From Deltaproteobacteria bacterium (GTDB taxonomy: Bacteria > Myxococcota_A > Polyangia > Haliangiales > JADYYK01): a stretch of DNA of 64,000 nucleotides. Each line of letters opens with the position of its first letter. The first letter of the stretch is position 1. The stretch spans positions 28,810 through 92,809 of the forward strand of contig JADYYK010000158.1 in assembly GCA_020853705.1 (NCBI GenBank). The letters are read 5' to 3'. The translations under genes and the position numbers were made by a program. Shown piece after piece: positions 55,279 to 64,000 of the stretch. The notes beneath the pieces were generated by a model that did no database searches, was not told the origin of the DNA, and saw nothing but the letters and a program-made list of their open reading frames with translations.

Positions 55279-58266
55279 TCAGCGCGGGGCGGTCGGCGGC
55301 TGCGGCGGCTGCTGCTGGCCGTACTGCTGGGCGATCATGCCGCGCAGGCGCTGGGTCAGCTCGCCGATGATGTTGCGGCTCAATTCGGGGCGCTCCAGGA
55401 TGAGGCCGCGGAAGCCGTCGCCCGGGATCGACAGCGCGCGCACGTCGGCGATGGCGGTCACGTTGGCGGCGCGCGGGGCGCGGTCCAGCACCGCCATCTC
55501 GCCGATGCACACGCCGGCGCCCTGCTCGCTGAGGACCTGGGTCTGGCCGGCGCGGGACAGCCAGACCCGGACCTTGCCGCTGATGAGGATGAAGACCTCG
55601 CTGCCGACCTCGCCCTCGCGGCACAGCACCTGGCCGGCCAGGAAGCGGCGCTCCTGCGAGATCCGCGTGATGGCCAGCAGGTCGTCGGGGTCGAGATCGT
55701 CGAACAGGCCGACGTTGCGCAGCAGCATCATCTTCTCGAGCGTGGTCAGCGAATCGACCGGCGCGCGCGGATCCAGCGTCGCCATCATGGGCGGCGGCGC
55801 CTCACCCTGCGCGGTCGCCGCCTCGGGCCCGGCCTTCTCGTACTCACCGCTGGGCATGCGCGGGTACTCGCCAGAGATCGCTCCCCCCGTCGCGTGCGAC
55901 TGCATCAGGCCCGCGGGCAGCATCTGGATCTCGGCGGTGGTGCGGCTCGAGGCCCGCAGCGCGGCCTTGTGCACCGCGGGATCCTTGTCGCCCAGCGCCT
56001 TCTCGAGTAGCTCGCGCCCCAGCTTGCCGCGCACCCCGAGCGAGCGCACCGCGGTCTCGCGCACGATGACGGCCTCGTCGCTGGTGGCCTCGCGCACCAG
56101 CTCCAGCGCCGGCCCCTCCTCGTAGCGCCCCAGCACGAAGACCGCGCAGGCGCGCACGAACGGCGAGGCGTCCTTGGCCAGCGCAAGCAGCGGGGGCAGC
56201 CGGGCCGCCTCGACCGCGGGGTCGGCCGGCTGCGCTGGTCGCTCGGGCCGGGCCTGCGCCGGGCCTGGCTGGGGCAGCTGGGCGAGCCGGGTGGCCACCG
56301 CGCGCGACAGCCGCTCGGTGATGGCGGCGTCGCCACACTTCATGATGGCCGCGGGCGCCTGCCCGCGCAGCGCGGGGTCGGTCGCGGCCAGAAGCTCGCG
56401 CACGGCGTCAACTGGCTGCTCGCCATAGATCGACCCCAGCAGGCCCAGCACGCGCTCGATGCGCTCGGCCTCACGCGCGCGCACCAGGAAGCGCATGAAG
56501 GCGACGCTGCGCGAGTAGCCGTCCTCGGCCCCGAGCGCCGCGTAGCGCGCCGCCAGCGCCTCGATCTCGTCGAGCTCCTGCTTCATGCGCGCCACCAGCG
56601 GCCCCTTGCTGTCGCGCAGCTCGCCGAGCACCGAGTCGGCCTCCTCGCGCGACAGCTTGGCCTCCAGGCGCAGCTCCTCCAGCGCGGCGGGGTCGAGCTT
56701 GCCGCCCTGGGGCGCGCGGTCGATGATCATGCGCTCGACCGACTTCCTGAAGCCCTCCAGCTGCAGCCGCTTCTCGGCCGAGTGCGTCTTGGACGGATCG
56801 AACAGCGAGCGGTCCTCGACGCCCAGCTCGCCCAGCACCTTCTCGTGATCCTGCTCGCTGATGCCGAGCTGGCTGCGCAGCTTGCCGAGCAGGTACAGCT
56901 CCTCGCGCGCGACCACGCCGTCCTTGAGCATCTCGCGCACGGTGTCCTTGTAGGCACGCACGCGATCGGCCTTCTGCTTCTGGCGCTCGGTGTGGATGAG
57001 GTAGAGGTCCTTGAGATCCGACGGCGGCGGCTCGTCGCCCCACTCCCAGCGCTTGAGGAAGCCGCGCGCGAACTTCTCCTGCACGAACTCGTCCTCGCGG
57101 CGGCGCCAGCGCTTGATGAGGAACAGCGTGCTGGCGAACACGACCAGGAACTGCACCAGCCGGTACAGCTCCGGCCACCTGCCCAGCGTGGGAGCGCCGG
57201 CGAACACATAGAAGGTGTTGAAGGCCAGAAACGCCGCCAGCGTCAGGGTGCGGTGCCGCGCCAGGCCGCGCCACTTGGCGTCATCGCCATGCTGCTTGGT
57301 CAGCCGGCGCGCCATGGTCTTCTCCAGCCAGACCAGCAGCAGCATCGGCACCAGCGCGCACAGAAGCAGCGTCACCGGCGCCGCCACCAGGCGCGGGATG
57401 CCGTGCGCGAACCACGCGCCCGGCCCCATGACCTCGCGCCACAGCCCTGGCTCGCGCGTCCAGGCGCCGCCGAAGTAGTAGCGCCAGGTGCCGGCCGCGA
57501 CCCAGTAGTAGAAGTAGAAGCCGAACACCAGCCCCGGGAAGGCGTAGGTCGCCAGCGCCTTGGCGCGCAGCTCGGCGTCCTTCCAGTAGCCCTGCTCGAG
57601 ATCGATGTCGGGGCAGAACTTCTTGCACGCGGTGCAGCTCTGGCACTGCGAGTTGGCCTGCGCCTGCAGGCTCTGCGGCTCGGTGTAGATCCGCTCCACC
57701 ACGCCGACCGGGCAGAAGAAGTTGCACCAGGTCTTGCCGGTGTAGACGAGGCCCGTGACCAGGGCCAGGAAGAACACGACGCCCACCGCGATGCCCAGCG
57801 CCATGCGGTCGCCGTTGATGGCCAGCAGGCGCAGGTTGAGGAACAGGTACAGCACGCCGAGCTGCACCAGCGCGTAGTTGGCCTCCAGCCACTTGCCGGT
57901 CTTGCGCTTGCCGCCGATGCCCAGGGTGCGGCCCAGCTGCGCGGTCTCGGCCAGCGGGCAGATCCGGCGCCACGAGTAGTAGCCCATGGCCACGATGCCG
58001 AGCGGCAGCACCGCGATGGTCAGGGTCCAGAACAGCCGCGGCCCGAGGGGGTAGCTCAGCATCAGCGGGACGCCGACGAAGGCCGCCAGCAGGGCGACCA
58101 CGCGGGCGATGCTGATGAACAGGCGGCGCAGCTTGCCGTCCTGCTCGCCGTCGGGCCTGGCCTTCTTGACCGGGTTCTTGGCGCTGGCGCCGGGCGGGCG
58201 CGCCACCGGCAGCTTGCCGCTGACCTTCGGCCTGGGCGTGCCCTGTGTGGTGCTGCCGGCGCTCAC
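55279..58266 (-). CDS. Membrane iron-sulfur protein fused to HEAT and cyclic-nucleotide-binding domains
   Basis: A 995-residue multidomain protein. Residues ~50-400 are a membrane part with six or more spans and FixG/NapH-like cysteines: RRICPLAE (Cys 103), TWCNFFCPVGV (Cys 171, 175) and the [4Fe-4S] set CQSCTACKKFCP (Cys 208, 211, 214, 218). Only one CxxCxxCxxxCP set is present; NapH has two. Residues ~400-640 are charged helices (IHTERQKQKADRVRAYKD; EELRLEAKLSREEADSV), ~680-790 HEAT-like repeats (SPFVRACAVFVLGRYEE, DEAVIVRETAVRSLGVRGK), and ~865-980 a Crp-type cyclic-nucleotide-binding domain with phosphate cassette GEMAVLDRAPRAANVTA, no helix-turn-helix. So electron transfer may be gated by a nucleotide second messenger. 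It starts 16 nt after the upstream CxxCH gene's stop. Confidence 0.85.
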   Translation of the reverse strand: MSAGSTTQGTPRPKVSGKLPVARPPGASAKNPVKKARPDGEQDGKLRRLFISIARVVALLAAFVGVPLMLSYPLGPRLFWTLTIAVLPLGIVAMGYYSWRRICPLAETAQLGRTLGIGGKRKTGKWLEANYALVQLGVLYLFLNLRLLAINGDRMALGIAVGVVFFLALVTGLVYTGKTWCNFFCPVGVVERIYTEPQSLQAQANSQCQSCTACKKFCPDIDLEQGYWKDAELRAKALATYAFPGLVFGFYFYYWVAAGTWRYYFGGAWTREPGLWREVMGPGAWFAHGIPRLVAAPVTLLLCALVPMLLLVWLEKTMARRLTKQHGDDAKWRGLARHRTLTLAAFLAFNTFYVFAGAPTLGRWPELYRLVQFLVVFASTLFLIKRWRRREDEFVQEKFARGFLKRWEWGDEPPPSDLKDLYLIHTERQKQKADRVRAYKDTVREMLKDGVVAREELYLLGKLRSQLGISEQDHEKVLGELGVEDRSLFDPSKTHSAEKRLQLEGFRKSVERMIIDRAPQGGKLDPAALEELRLEAKLSREEADSVLGELRDSKGPLVARMKQELDEIEALAARYAALGAEDGYSRSVAFMRFLVRAREAERIERVLGLLGSIYGEQPVDAVRELLAATDPALRGQAPAAIMKCGDAAITERLSRAVATRLAQLPQPGPAQARPERPAQPADPAVEAARLPPLLALAKDASPFVRACAVFVLGRYEEGPALELVREATSDEAVIVRETAVRSLGVRGKLGRELLEKALGDKDPAVHKAALRASSRTTAEIQMLPAGLMQSHATGGAISGEYPRMPSGEYEKAGPEAATAQGEAPPPMMATLDPRAPVDSLTTLEKMMLLRNVGLFDDLDPDDLLAITRISQERRFLAGQVLCREGEVGSEVFILISGKVRVWLSRAGQTQVLSEQGAGVCIGEMAVLDRAPRAANVTAIADVRALSIPGDGFRGLILERPELSRNIIGELTQRLRGMIAQQYGQQQPPQPPTAPR

Positions 58267-58282
58267 TGGGTGGGGACTTCGA

Positions 58283-60001
58283 TCACTCGCCGCGGGCGCC
58301 GCAGGGCACCTTCACGCTCTTGCCCAGCTCGCTCGACATCATGGGTCCGAGCAGACACTCGGTGTCGAGCTCCTGCTGATCCAGGAACGGCGAGTTGCGG
58401 AACTCGGGCACCAGCACGAAGAAGGTCTGCGGCAGCGGGCGCGCCAGGGTGGGCTTGGTCTTCTTGGTCGGATCCCAGATCCCGGGATCCAGCACGTCGC
58501 CCTCATCGAAGGCGCGCACATGGCACTGCGCGCAGGACATGCCGTTCTCCTCGAAGTTGCGCCGGGTGGCGTCGTCCAGGCGGGTGCGCTTGCTGAGCAG
58601 CGCCTTGTAGATCGGGTTGATCTGCTGGGCATCCGCCAGCACCCCCATCAGGATGCCGTCAGCGCCCTTCTTGGGCGGATCCTGCGGGATGTTGGAGAAG
58701 CCCTCGGCGACCCGGCAGTAGTCGGCGGGCAGCTCGGCGATGCACTTGGACACCCACTTGTTGCCCTCGGCGACGACGTCGCCGGTGAAGCCCTTGATGG
58801 GCGGGGCGAAGTAGGTGCCCATCATCTTGCCGTCCTGCTCGGCCCAGGTGTTCTTGAACGTGATCCAGGACCAACCGTTGCCCCACTGGTACTTGCCCGC
58901 GCCGTCGGTGACGCTGCCCGCGCCCAGACGCCCGGAGATCGGCAGCGCGAGCATCTGCGGGAACAGCCGCTTGTGCGCGGCGTCGTCGTAGCTGAAGAAC
59001 TTGTCGAGGAAGCCCACCAGCGCGCGGGCATAGGCCTTCTTGTCGGTGACCAGCTTGGGATTCAGGGTCTCCCCGACGAAGAAGCTGTCCAGCAGCAGGC
59101 CCGAGAAGGCGACGTTGCTCTCGGCGCGCACGTCGAGTGGCACGTCGGGCATGTCGGACGCCAGCGCGACACGGAACATGATGTAGGCCGTCTCCGGCGC
59201 GGTCATGTTGCGGTAGACCAGGCGCAGCTCGTGGCGCGCCTTGTTCATGCGCGGGCGCACGGTGACCAGCTGCCAGCTGGCGAACTTGCCCCACTCCGGG
59301 TTGTACTTGTCCGAGTCGGGGTCGAGCGTCGGGTTCTTGTTCAGCCGTGCCATCAGCTTGAGGATGAGGTCGAGCTGCACCTTGGCCTTGGGGTTGCCGT
59401 ACTGCTTGGGGTCCTTGCCGGCCAGGGTCTCGCGCCGGATCTCGAGCTGACCGATGAGGTCGAGCACCTTGGCCAGCGAGTACTTCTGGCGCGCCCCGGC
59501 GAGGCGGTCGGGATCACGGATGGTGATGAGGGTCTCGGTGACGGCCGACTTGACCTGGGGCTGCGGGGCCACCGCGCCCTTGGTCAGCCGGATGGCGAAC
59601 TCGCGGGTCACGAAGCGGGGCGGGGCGTCGGCGACCGGGACACCGCGGTCGAGGCGGACCTCGGTGACGCGGACACGGAAGCGACCCTCGCTGCCGTCCT
59701 TGGCGGTCGGCTTCCACGACACCGTCTGGGTCAGCTCGTTGTAGGTCGCCGACAGCGGCTTCTGCAGGAGCTCGATGCGCACGCCGTCGTCGTCGGGGTC
59801 GAGGGCGTGGATGCCGAAGTGCAGCTGCTTGCCGACCTGCCAGTCGGTGAAGGGCAGGGTCTCGATCACCGGGGGACGATTGACCGGGGCGGGGGCAGGG
59901 GCGGGGGCGGCCTTGGCCGGCGCCTTGGCCGGCGCCGCGAATGCGCCCAGGGGCAACGCCAGGCCGAGCCCGGCGGTGAGGACTGCGAGTGCCTTGTGCA
60001 T
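58283..60001 (-). CDS. Secreted c-type-cytochrome-like protein with one CxxCH
   Basis: A 572-residue exported protein (signal peptide AVLTAGLGLALPLGAFA, then Ala/Pro linker). An N-terminal Ig-like or cadherin-like domain (RPPVIETLPFTDWQVGKQLHFGIHALDPDDDG) precedes a large region lacking obvious motifs. One heme attachment site, SCAQCHVRAFDEGD, is near residue 490. The motif LFPQMLALPISGRLG and NGWSWITFKNTW are conserved-looking blocks that I cannot name. ATG 60001 has CGGAG about eight bases upstream. It is the first gene of the operon with the iron-sulfur fusion and likely donates or accepts electrons outside the cytoplasm. Only one heme site suggests a peroxidase-like or monoheme carrier; this is uncertain. 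Confidence 0.82.
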   Translation of the reverse strand: MHKALAVLTAGLGLALPLGAFAAPAKAPAKAAPAPAPAPVNRPPVIETLPFTDWQVGKQLHFGIHALDPDDDGVRIELLQKPLSATYNELTQTVSWKPTAKDGSEGRFRVRVTEVRLDRGVPVADAPPRFVTREFAIRLTKGAVAPQPQVKSAVTETLITIRDPDRLAGARQKYSLAKVLDLIGQLEIRRETLAGKDPKQYGNPKAKVQLDLILKLMARLNKNPTLDPDSDKYNPEWGKFASWQLVTVRPRMNKARHELRLVYRNMTAPETAYIMFRVALASDMPDVPLDVRAESNVAFSGLLLDSFFVGETLNPKLVTDKKAYARALVGFLDKFFSYDDAAHKRLFPQMLALPISGRLGAGSVTDGAGKYQWGNGWSWITFKNTWAEQDGKMMGTYFAPPIKGFTGDVVAEGNKWVSKCIAELPADYCRVAEGFSNIPQDPPKKGADGILMGVLADAQQINPIYKALLSKRTRLDDATRRNFEENGMSCAQCHVRAFDEGDVLDPGIWDPTKKTKPTLARPLPQTFFVLVPEFRNSPFLDQQELDTECLLGPMMSSELGKSVKVPCGARGE

Positions 60002-60144
60002 GGATTCGTCTCCGCTACAGGGTCTGGATTGTAGGGGCTGATACGCGTTGGAGCGGCGCATCTCGCCGGGCAGTGAGCATCGCGCGGCCGCGCCGGGGCT
60101 GTCAATTCGCGAGTGCTTCCGGATGCCTTTCTCGTGGTCTTGGC

Positions 60145-60172
60145 TTGACACCCACGACTGGCTGGTTAGTTT
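60145..60172 (+). promoter_or_regulatory. dnaK promoter
   Basis: TTGACA (60145-60150) and TAGTTT (60167-60172) are 16 nt apart, 39 nt before the ATG; GGAGAG at 60199-60204 is the ribosome site. The -10 is the same hexamer as at the AT-hook gene promoter. No CIRCE element or sigma-32-type box is visible. Confidence 0.6.
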
Positions 60173-60211
60173 GCCGTCAGCCTCAACACCAAACGCTCGG
60201 AGAGACGGACA

Positions 60212-62149
<1,938 letters not shown>

Positions 62150-62163
62150 AATCCCCTCAGAAC

Positions 62164-62226
62164 TTCAAGTAGAGCTTGAATGATTGCGACGGGCGCCCTG
62201 GAGACGGGGCGCCCGTCGCACTTTTC
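62164..62226 (+). terminator. Tandem hairpins ending dnaK transcription
   Basis: A small stem TTCAAG/CTTGAA (62164-62180) precedes a strong 14-bp stem: arms 62185-62198 and 62207-62220 with an eight-base loop, followed by CTTTTC. It is also close to the stop of the convergent lipoprotein gene. Confidence 0.85.
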
Positions 62227-62235
62227 GGGGGGCGG

Positions 62236-62829
62236 TCAGCGCGTGCAGGTGAGGACGGTGTCGCCGACCAGGGGCACCGTGACGGTGCCGGGGCAGCTGA
62301 GCTTGTGGCCGAGCGTGAGGCTGTAGTCGCCGGCGGGGATCGGCGCGGGGCGAATGCAGCGCCCACCGGCGGGGCACTCCGCGACCACGTCCATGGTGAA
62401 GCTGGCGCCCAGGTAGCGCGCCAGGGGGCCGGGGCGGTACTCCATCGGCGGGGGGCCGCCGGGCATCGGCGAGTGCTCGGTGATGGGGCCGTCGGCGGGG
62501 CACTTCGAGCAGTCCTGCAGGGCGGAGTACATCTCGGACCTGAGCTTGAGCGGGTAGCTGGTGCCGTCGGCGCGGTGCAGCGTCACGAACAGCATGGAGG
62601 GCCCCATGAAGGCGGCGCCCTGGTAGTCGAGCTGCAGGGTCCCGGGCGCGGTCCCGGGCCCGGCGTCGGCGCCGACGGCGACGGCGACGGCCGGGACGGC
62701 GGCATCGGCGGCCCCGGGTCGCGGGGACGGCGTCGGCCCCGCCGCGCCCGTGCCGCGGGGCGACCCGCAGCCCGCCATCGTGAGCACACCCAGCAGCGCA
62801 CCAGCTCGCACCAGCGAGGTCGGAGTCAT
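62236..62829 (-). CDS. Small lipoprotein of unknown function
   Basis: A 197-residue lipoprotein with lipobox MAGC (Cys 21) and a Pro/Ala/Asp-rich linker to about residue 60. The rest is a beta-rich domain with LQLDYQGAAFMGPSMLFVTLHRADG, four cysteines (CSKCPADGP; CPAGGRC; LSCPGTV; TCTR) probably forming disulfides, and a Pro-rich loop. No family is recognised. It has no operon partner. Confidence 0.75.
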   Translation of the reverse strand: MTPTSLVRAGALLGVLTMAGCGSPRGTGAAGPTPSPRPGAADAAVPAVAVAVGADAGPGTAPGTLQLDYQGAAFMGPSMLFVTLHRADGTSYPLKLRSEMYSALQDCSKCPADGPITEHSPMPGGPPPMEYRPGPLARYLGASFTMDVVAECPAGGRCIRPAPIPAGDYSLTLGHKLSCPGTVTVPLVGDTVLTCTR

Positions 62830-62908
62830 CCATCCACTCTAGTGCACCGACCGCCTGGCTGGTGGTGCCTCGGTGGGGAAACTTGCGTGCGGCGGGGCGG
62901 CTGCCAGA

Positions 62909-63808
62909 ATGGGAGGCATGCGGGGGGCGGCCATCTTCGGGGTAGCGGCGCTGGCGCTGCTCAGTGGCGCGGGCTGCTACTCGATGGTGGGGGATGGCTC
63001 GTCGATCGCGATGGGCACCAGCGGGACGGGGGCGCTGCGCAACGGCGTGCGGCTGCCGGCGTCGGGGGACGGCTACACCGTGCCGGAGCGCTGGCGGCTG
63101 CGCGGCAACAACTTCGGCACCGCGGAGCTGGTCGAGCTGATCGTGCGCGCGGCGCGCAAGGTCGAGCGCGAGATCCCGGGCTCGCAGCTGGGCGTGGCCG
63201 ATCTGTCGCCCGAGATGGGCGGGCCGACCGAGTGGCATCGCTCGCACGAGAACGGCCTCGACGCCGACCTGATGTTCTATGTGCGCAAGGCCGGGCGGCC
63301 GATCGCGCCGCCCAACGTGATGCTGCTGTTCGCGCCCGATGGCGCCAGCAAGCCGTCGCTCGATCCCGAGGGCATCGCCGCCGGGCCTCTGACGATCGAC
63401 GTGCCGCGCGAGTGGGCGCTGGTGCGCGCGCTGTTGACCGATCCGTGGGTCGAGGTGCAGTACCTGTTCGTGTACGAGCCGCTGCGGCAGCGCCTGCTGG
63501 CGCACGCGGTCGCGCGCGGCGAGGACCCCGCCATCATCGCGCAGGCCACCGAGGTGCTGCGCCAGCCGGTCGGCGCGGCGCCGCACGACGACCACCTGCA
63601 CCTCCGGATCTACTGCCCGCGCTCGGATCGCGGCCTGGGCTGCGCGGATCGCGAGCCGCTGCGCTGGGTGCGCAAGGGCTACAAGTACCCGGTCTGGGGC
63701 CCCGGCGAGGCGCTGTTCGCGGAGCAGCCCGCGCTGGCCGAGCTGGCGGCGCCGCTGGCGCGGCTGGCCAGCGGCCTGCTGGCCTCGATCGGGCCGGTGG
63801 TCCTGTAG
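62909..63808 (+). CDS. MepA-type penicillin-insensitive murein endopeptidase (M74)
   Basis: A zinc endopeptidase that cuts peptidoglycan cross-links (family M74/LAS). The protein has an N-terminal lipobox (GAGC) and so should be membrane-anchored in the periplasm. Metal ligands are in HRSHENGLDADLMFYV (HxxGxDxD) and the C-terminal HDDHLHLRIYCP (HxH). The interval WALVRALLTDPWVEVQYLFVYEPLRQRLLAHA fits the substrate-domain helix. ATG 62909 and 62918 are both possible starts. The Cys pair at the C-terminus (YCPRSDRGLGCADRE) is family-typical. It lies just upstream of the repeat and possible intron at the window edge. Confidence 0.9.
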   Translation: MGGMRGAAIFGVAALALLSGAGCYSMVGDGSSIAMGTSGTGALRNGVRLPASGDGYTVPERWRLRGNNFGTAELVELIVRAARKVEREIPGSQLGVADLSPEMGGPTEWHRSHENGLDADLMFYVRKAGRPIAPPNVMLLFAPDGASKPSLDPEGIAAGPLTIDVPREWALVRALLTDPWVEVQYLFVYEPLRQRLLAHAVARGEDPAIIAQATEVLRQPVGAAPHDDHLHLRIYCPRSDRGLGCADREPLRWVRKGYKYPVWGPGEALFAEQPALAELAAPLARLASGLLASIGPVVL

Positions 63809-63817
63809 CTCGCCGCT

Positions 63818-63865
63818 GCTGCCGCCCGGCGCAAGCTCATGGCTGCCGCCCGGCGCAAGCTCATG
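63818..63865 (+). repeat. Perfect 24-bp tandem duplication
   Basis: Copies 63818-63841 and 63842-63865 are identical. Each opens GCTGCCGCCC and ends GCAAGCTCATG. They follow the MepA stop by nine bases and precede the possible intron start, and may mark slippage or an insertion-associated event. Confidence 0.9.
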
Positions 63866-63880
63866 TACGATGTCGGCATG

Positions 63881-64000
63881 GTGCGTCGTGACGAAGGCAC
63901 GGAGCAGCTGTCGCTGTTCGACTGGGCCGCGTCTTCACGCTGCGCTTCTCCAGCGGGTGCAAGTCCCGCCCCGGTAGGCGTCGGAGCGCCGGGTAGCAGA
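63881..64000 (+). other. Possible 5' part of a group II intron (runs off window)
   Basis: From GTGCG at 63881 the sequence resembles the 5' end of bacterial group II introns, which begin GUGYG. Downstream, GCGGG(T)GCAAGT(C)CCGC at about 63955 forms a short hairpin with the GTGCAAGTC loop common in intron domain I, then a second GC stem (CCCGG/CCGGG). The strand is also open as a reading frame from 63878, so coding cannot be excluded. The reverse transcriptase gene, if any, would lie beyond 64000. Confidence 0.4.

Noticed and set aside
60145..60211. CIRCE or sigma-32 control of dnaK
   Set aside because: No TTAGCACTC-N9-GAGTGCTAA and no CCCCAT-type -10 in the leader; only a vegetative-type promoter is seen.

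Overview
The window is about 64 kb of very GC-rich DNA with dense, short-spaced genes. Gene content points to a myxobacterium-like member of the Myxococcota (Haliangiales/Kofleriaceae-type is my guess): many lipoproteins with Cys-rich segments, PilZ and FHA proteins, HEAT/TPR giants, ASPM/SPD-2/Hydin-type repeat surface proteins, Wzz/BY-kinase polysaccharide genes and an isolated type III secretion C-ring-like protein. No rRNA, tRNA, CRISPR array or complete insertion sequence was found. 46 protein genes are called, two of them with non-obvious starts.

Layout. 1-4.5 kb: partial penicillin acylase, a lipoprotein and glutamate dehydrogenase (all minus). 4.5-9.8 kb: RsmB-type rRNA methyltransferase, a GIDE-like protein, and a peptidase E / glycosyltransferase-deacetylase fusion pair. 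9.9-14.8 kb: DUF4091 (GH123-like) secreted protein with an in-frame hexanucleotide repeat, a lipid-linked alpha/beta hydrolase and a PilZ protein. 14.8-21.3 kb: minus-strand polysaccharide-export operon (ApbE, outer-membrane beta-barrel, Wzz-like PCP, degenerate BY-kinase, GT4 glycosyltransferase). 21.3-24.5 kb: ThiO, a HadA/HadB-like dehydratase pair with a TVP38 membrane protein, and an IPT lipoprotein. 24.5-32.7 kb: two paralogous zinc-ribbon/tandem-FHA proteins, a TPR-HEAT giant and an SctQ/FliN-like protein. 32.8-38.4 kb: GH57-galT-glgA glucan operon and folD. 38.4-41.4 kb: parA-parB-PilZ/pseudo-receiver operon with 4-nt overlaps, and a divergent AT-hook mini-protein. 41.4-47.7 kb: CNNM/CorC transporter, Cys-rich lipoprotein, beta-CASP metallohydrolase and lon. 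47.7-53.9 kb: a 1404-aa repeat surface lipoprotein, a TPR protein and a Phd-type antitoxin with a zeta-like toxin. 54-60 kb: OmpA protein, a 995-aa membrane iron-sulfur/HEAT/cyclic-nucleotide-binding fusion and a secreted CxxCH protein. 60.2-64 kb: dnaK, a lipoprotein, a MepA-type endopeptidase, and at the right edge a structured sequence that may open a group II intron.

How the parts may work together. The polysaccharide operon has the composition of a Wzx/Wzy export module (PCP co-polymerase, kinase-like partner, beta-barrel) except that the kinase has lost its Walker A lysine and Walker A' aspartates. The 54-60 kb operon looks like an envelope electron-transfer unit in which a membrane [4Fe-4S] protein carries its own cyclic-nucleotide sensor. 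parA-parB is translationally coupled to a c-di-GMP-binding-type PilZ protein. The toxin-antitoxin pair combines a Phd/YefM antitoxin with a zeta-type kinase whose P-loop lies upstream of any ATG/GTG/TTG start. All functional statements are from sequence reading; no database search was run.
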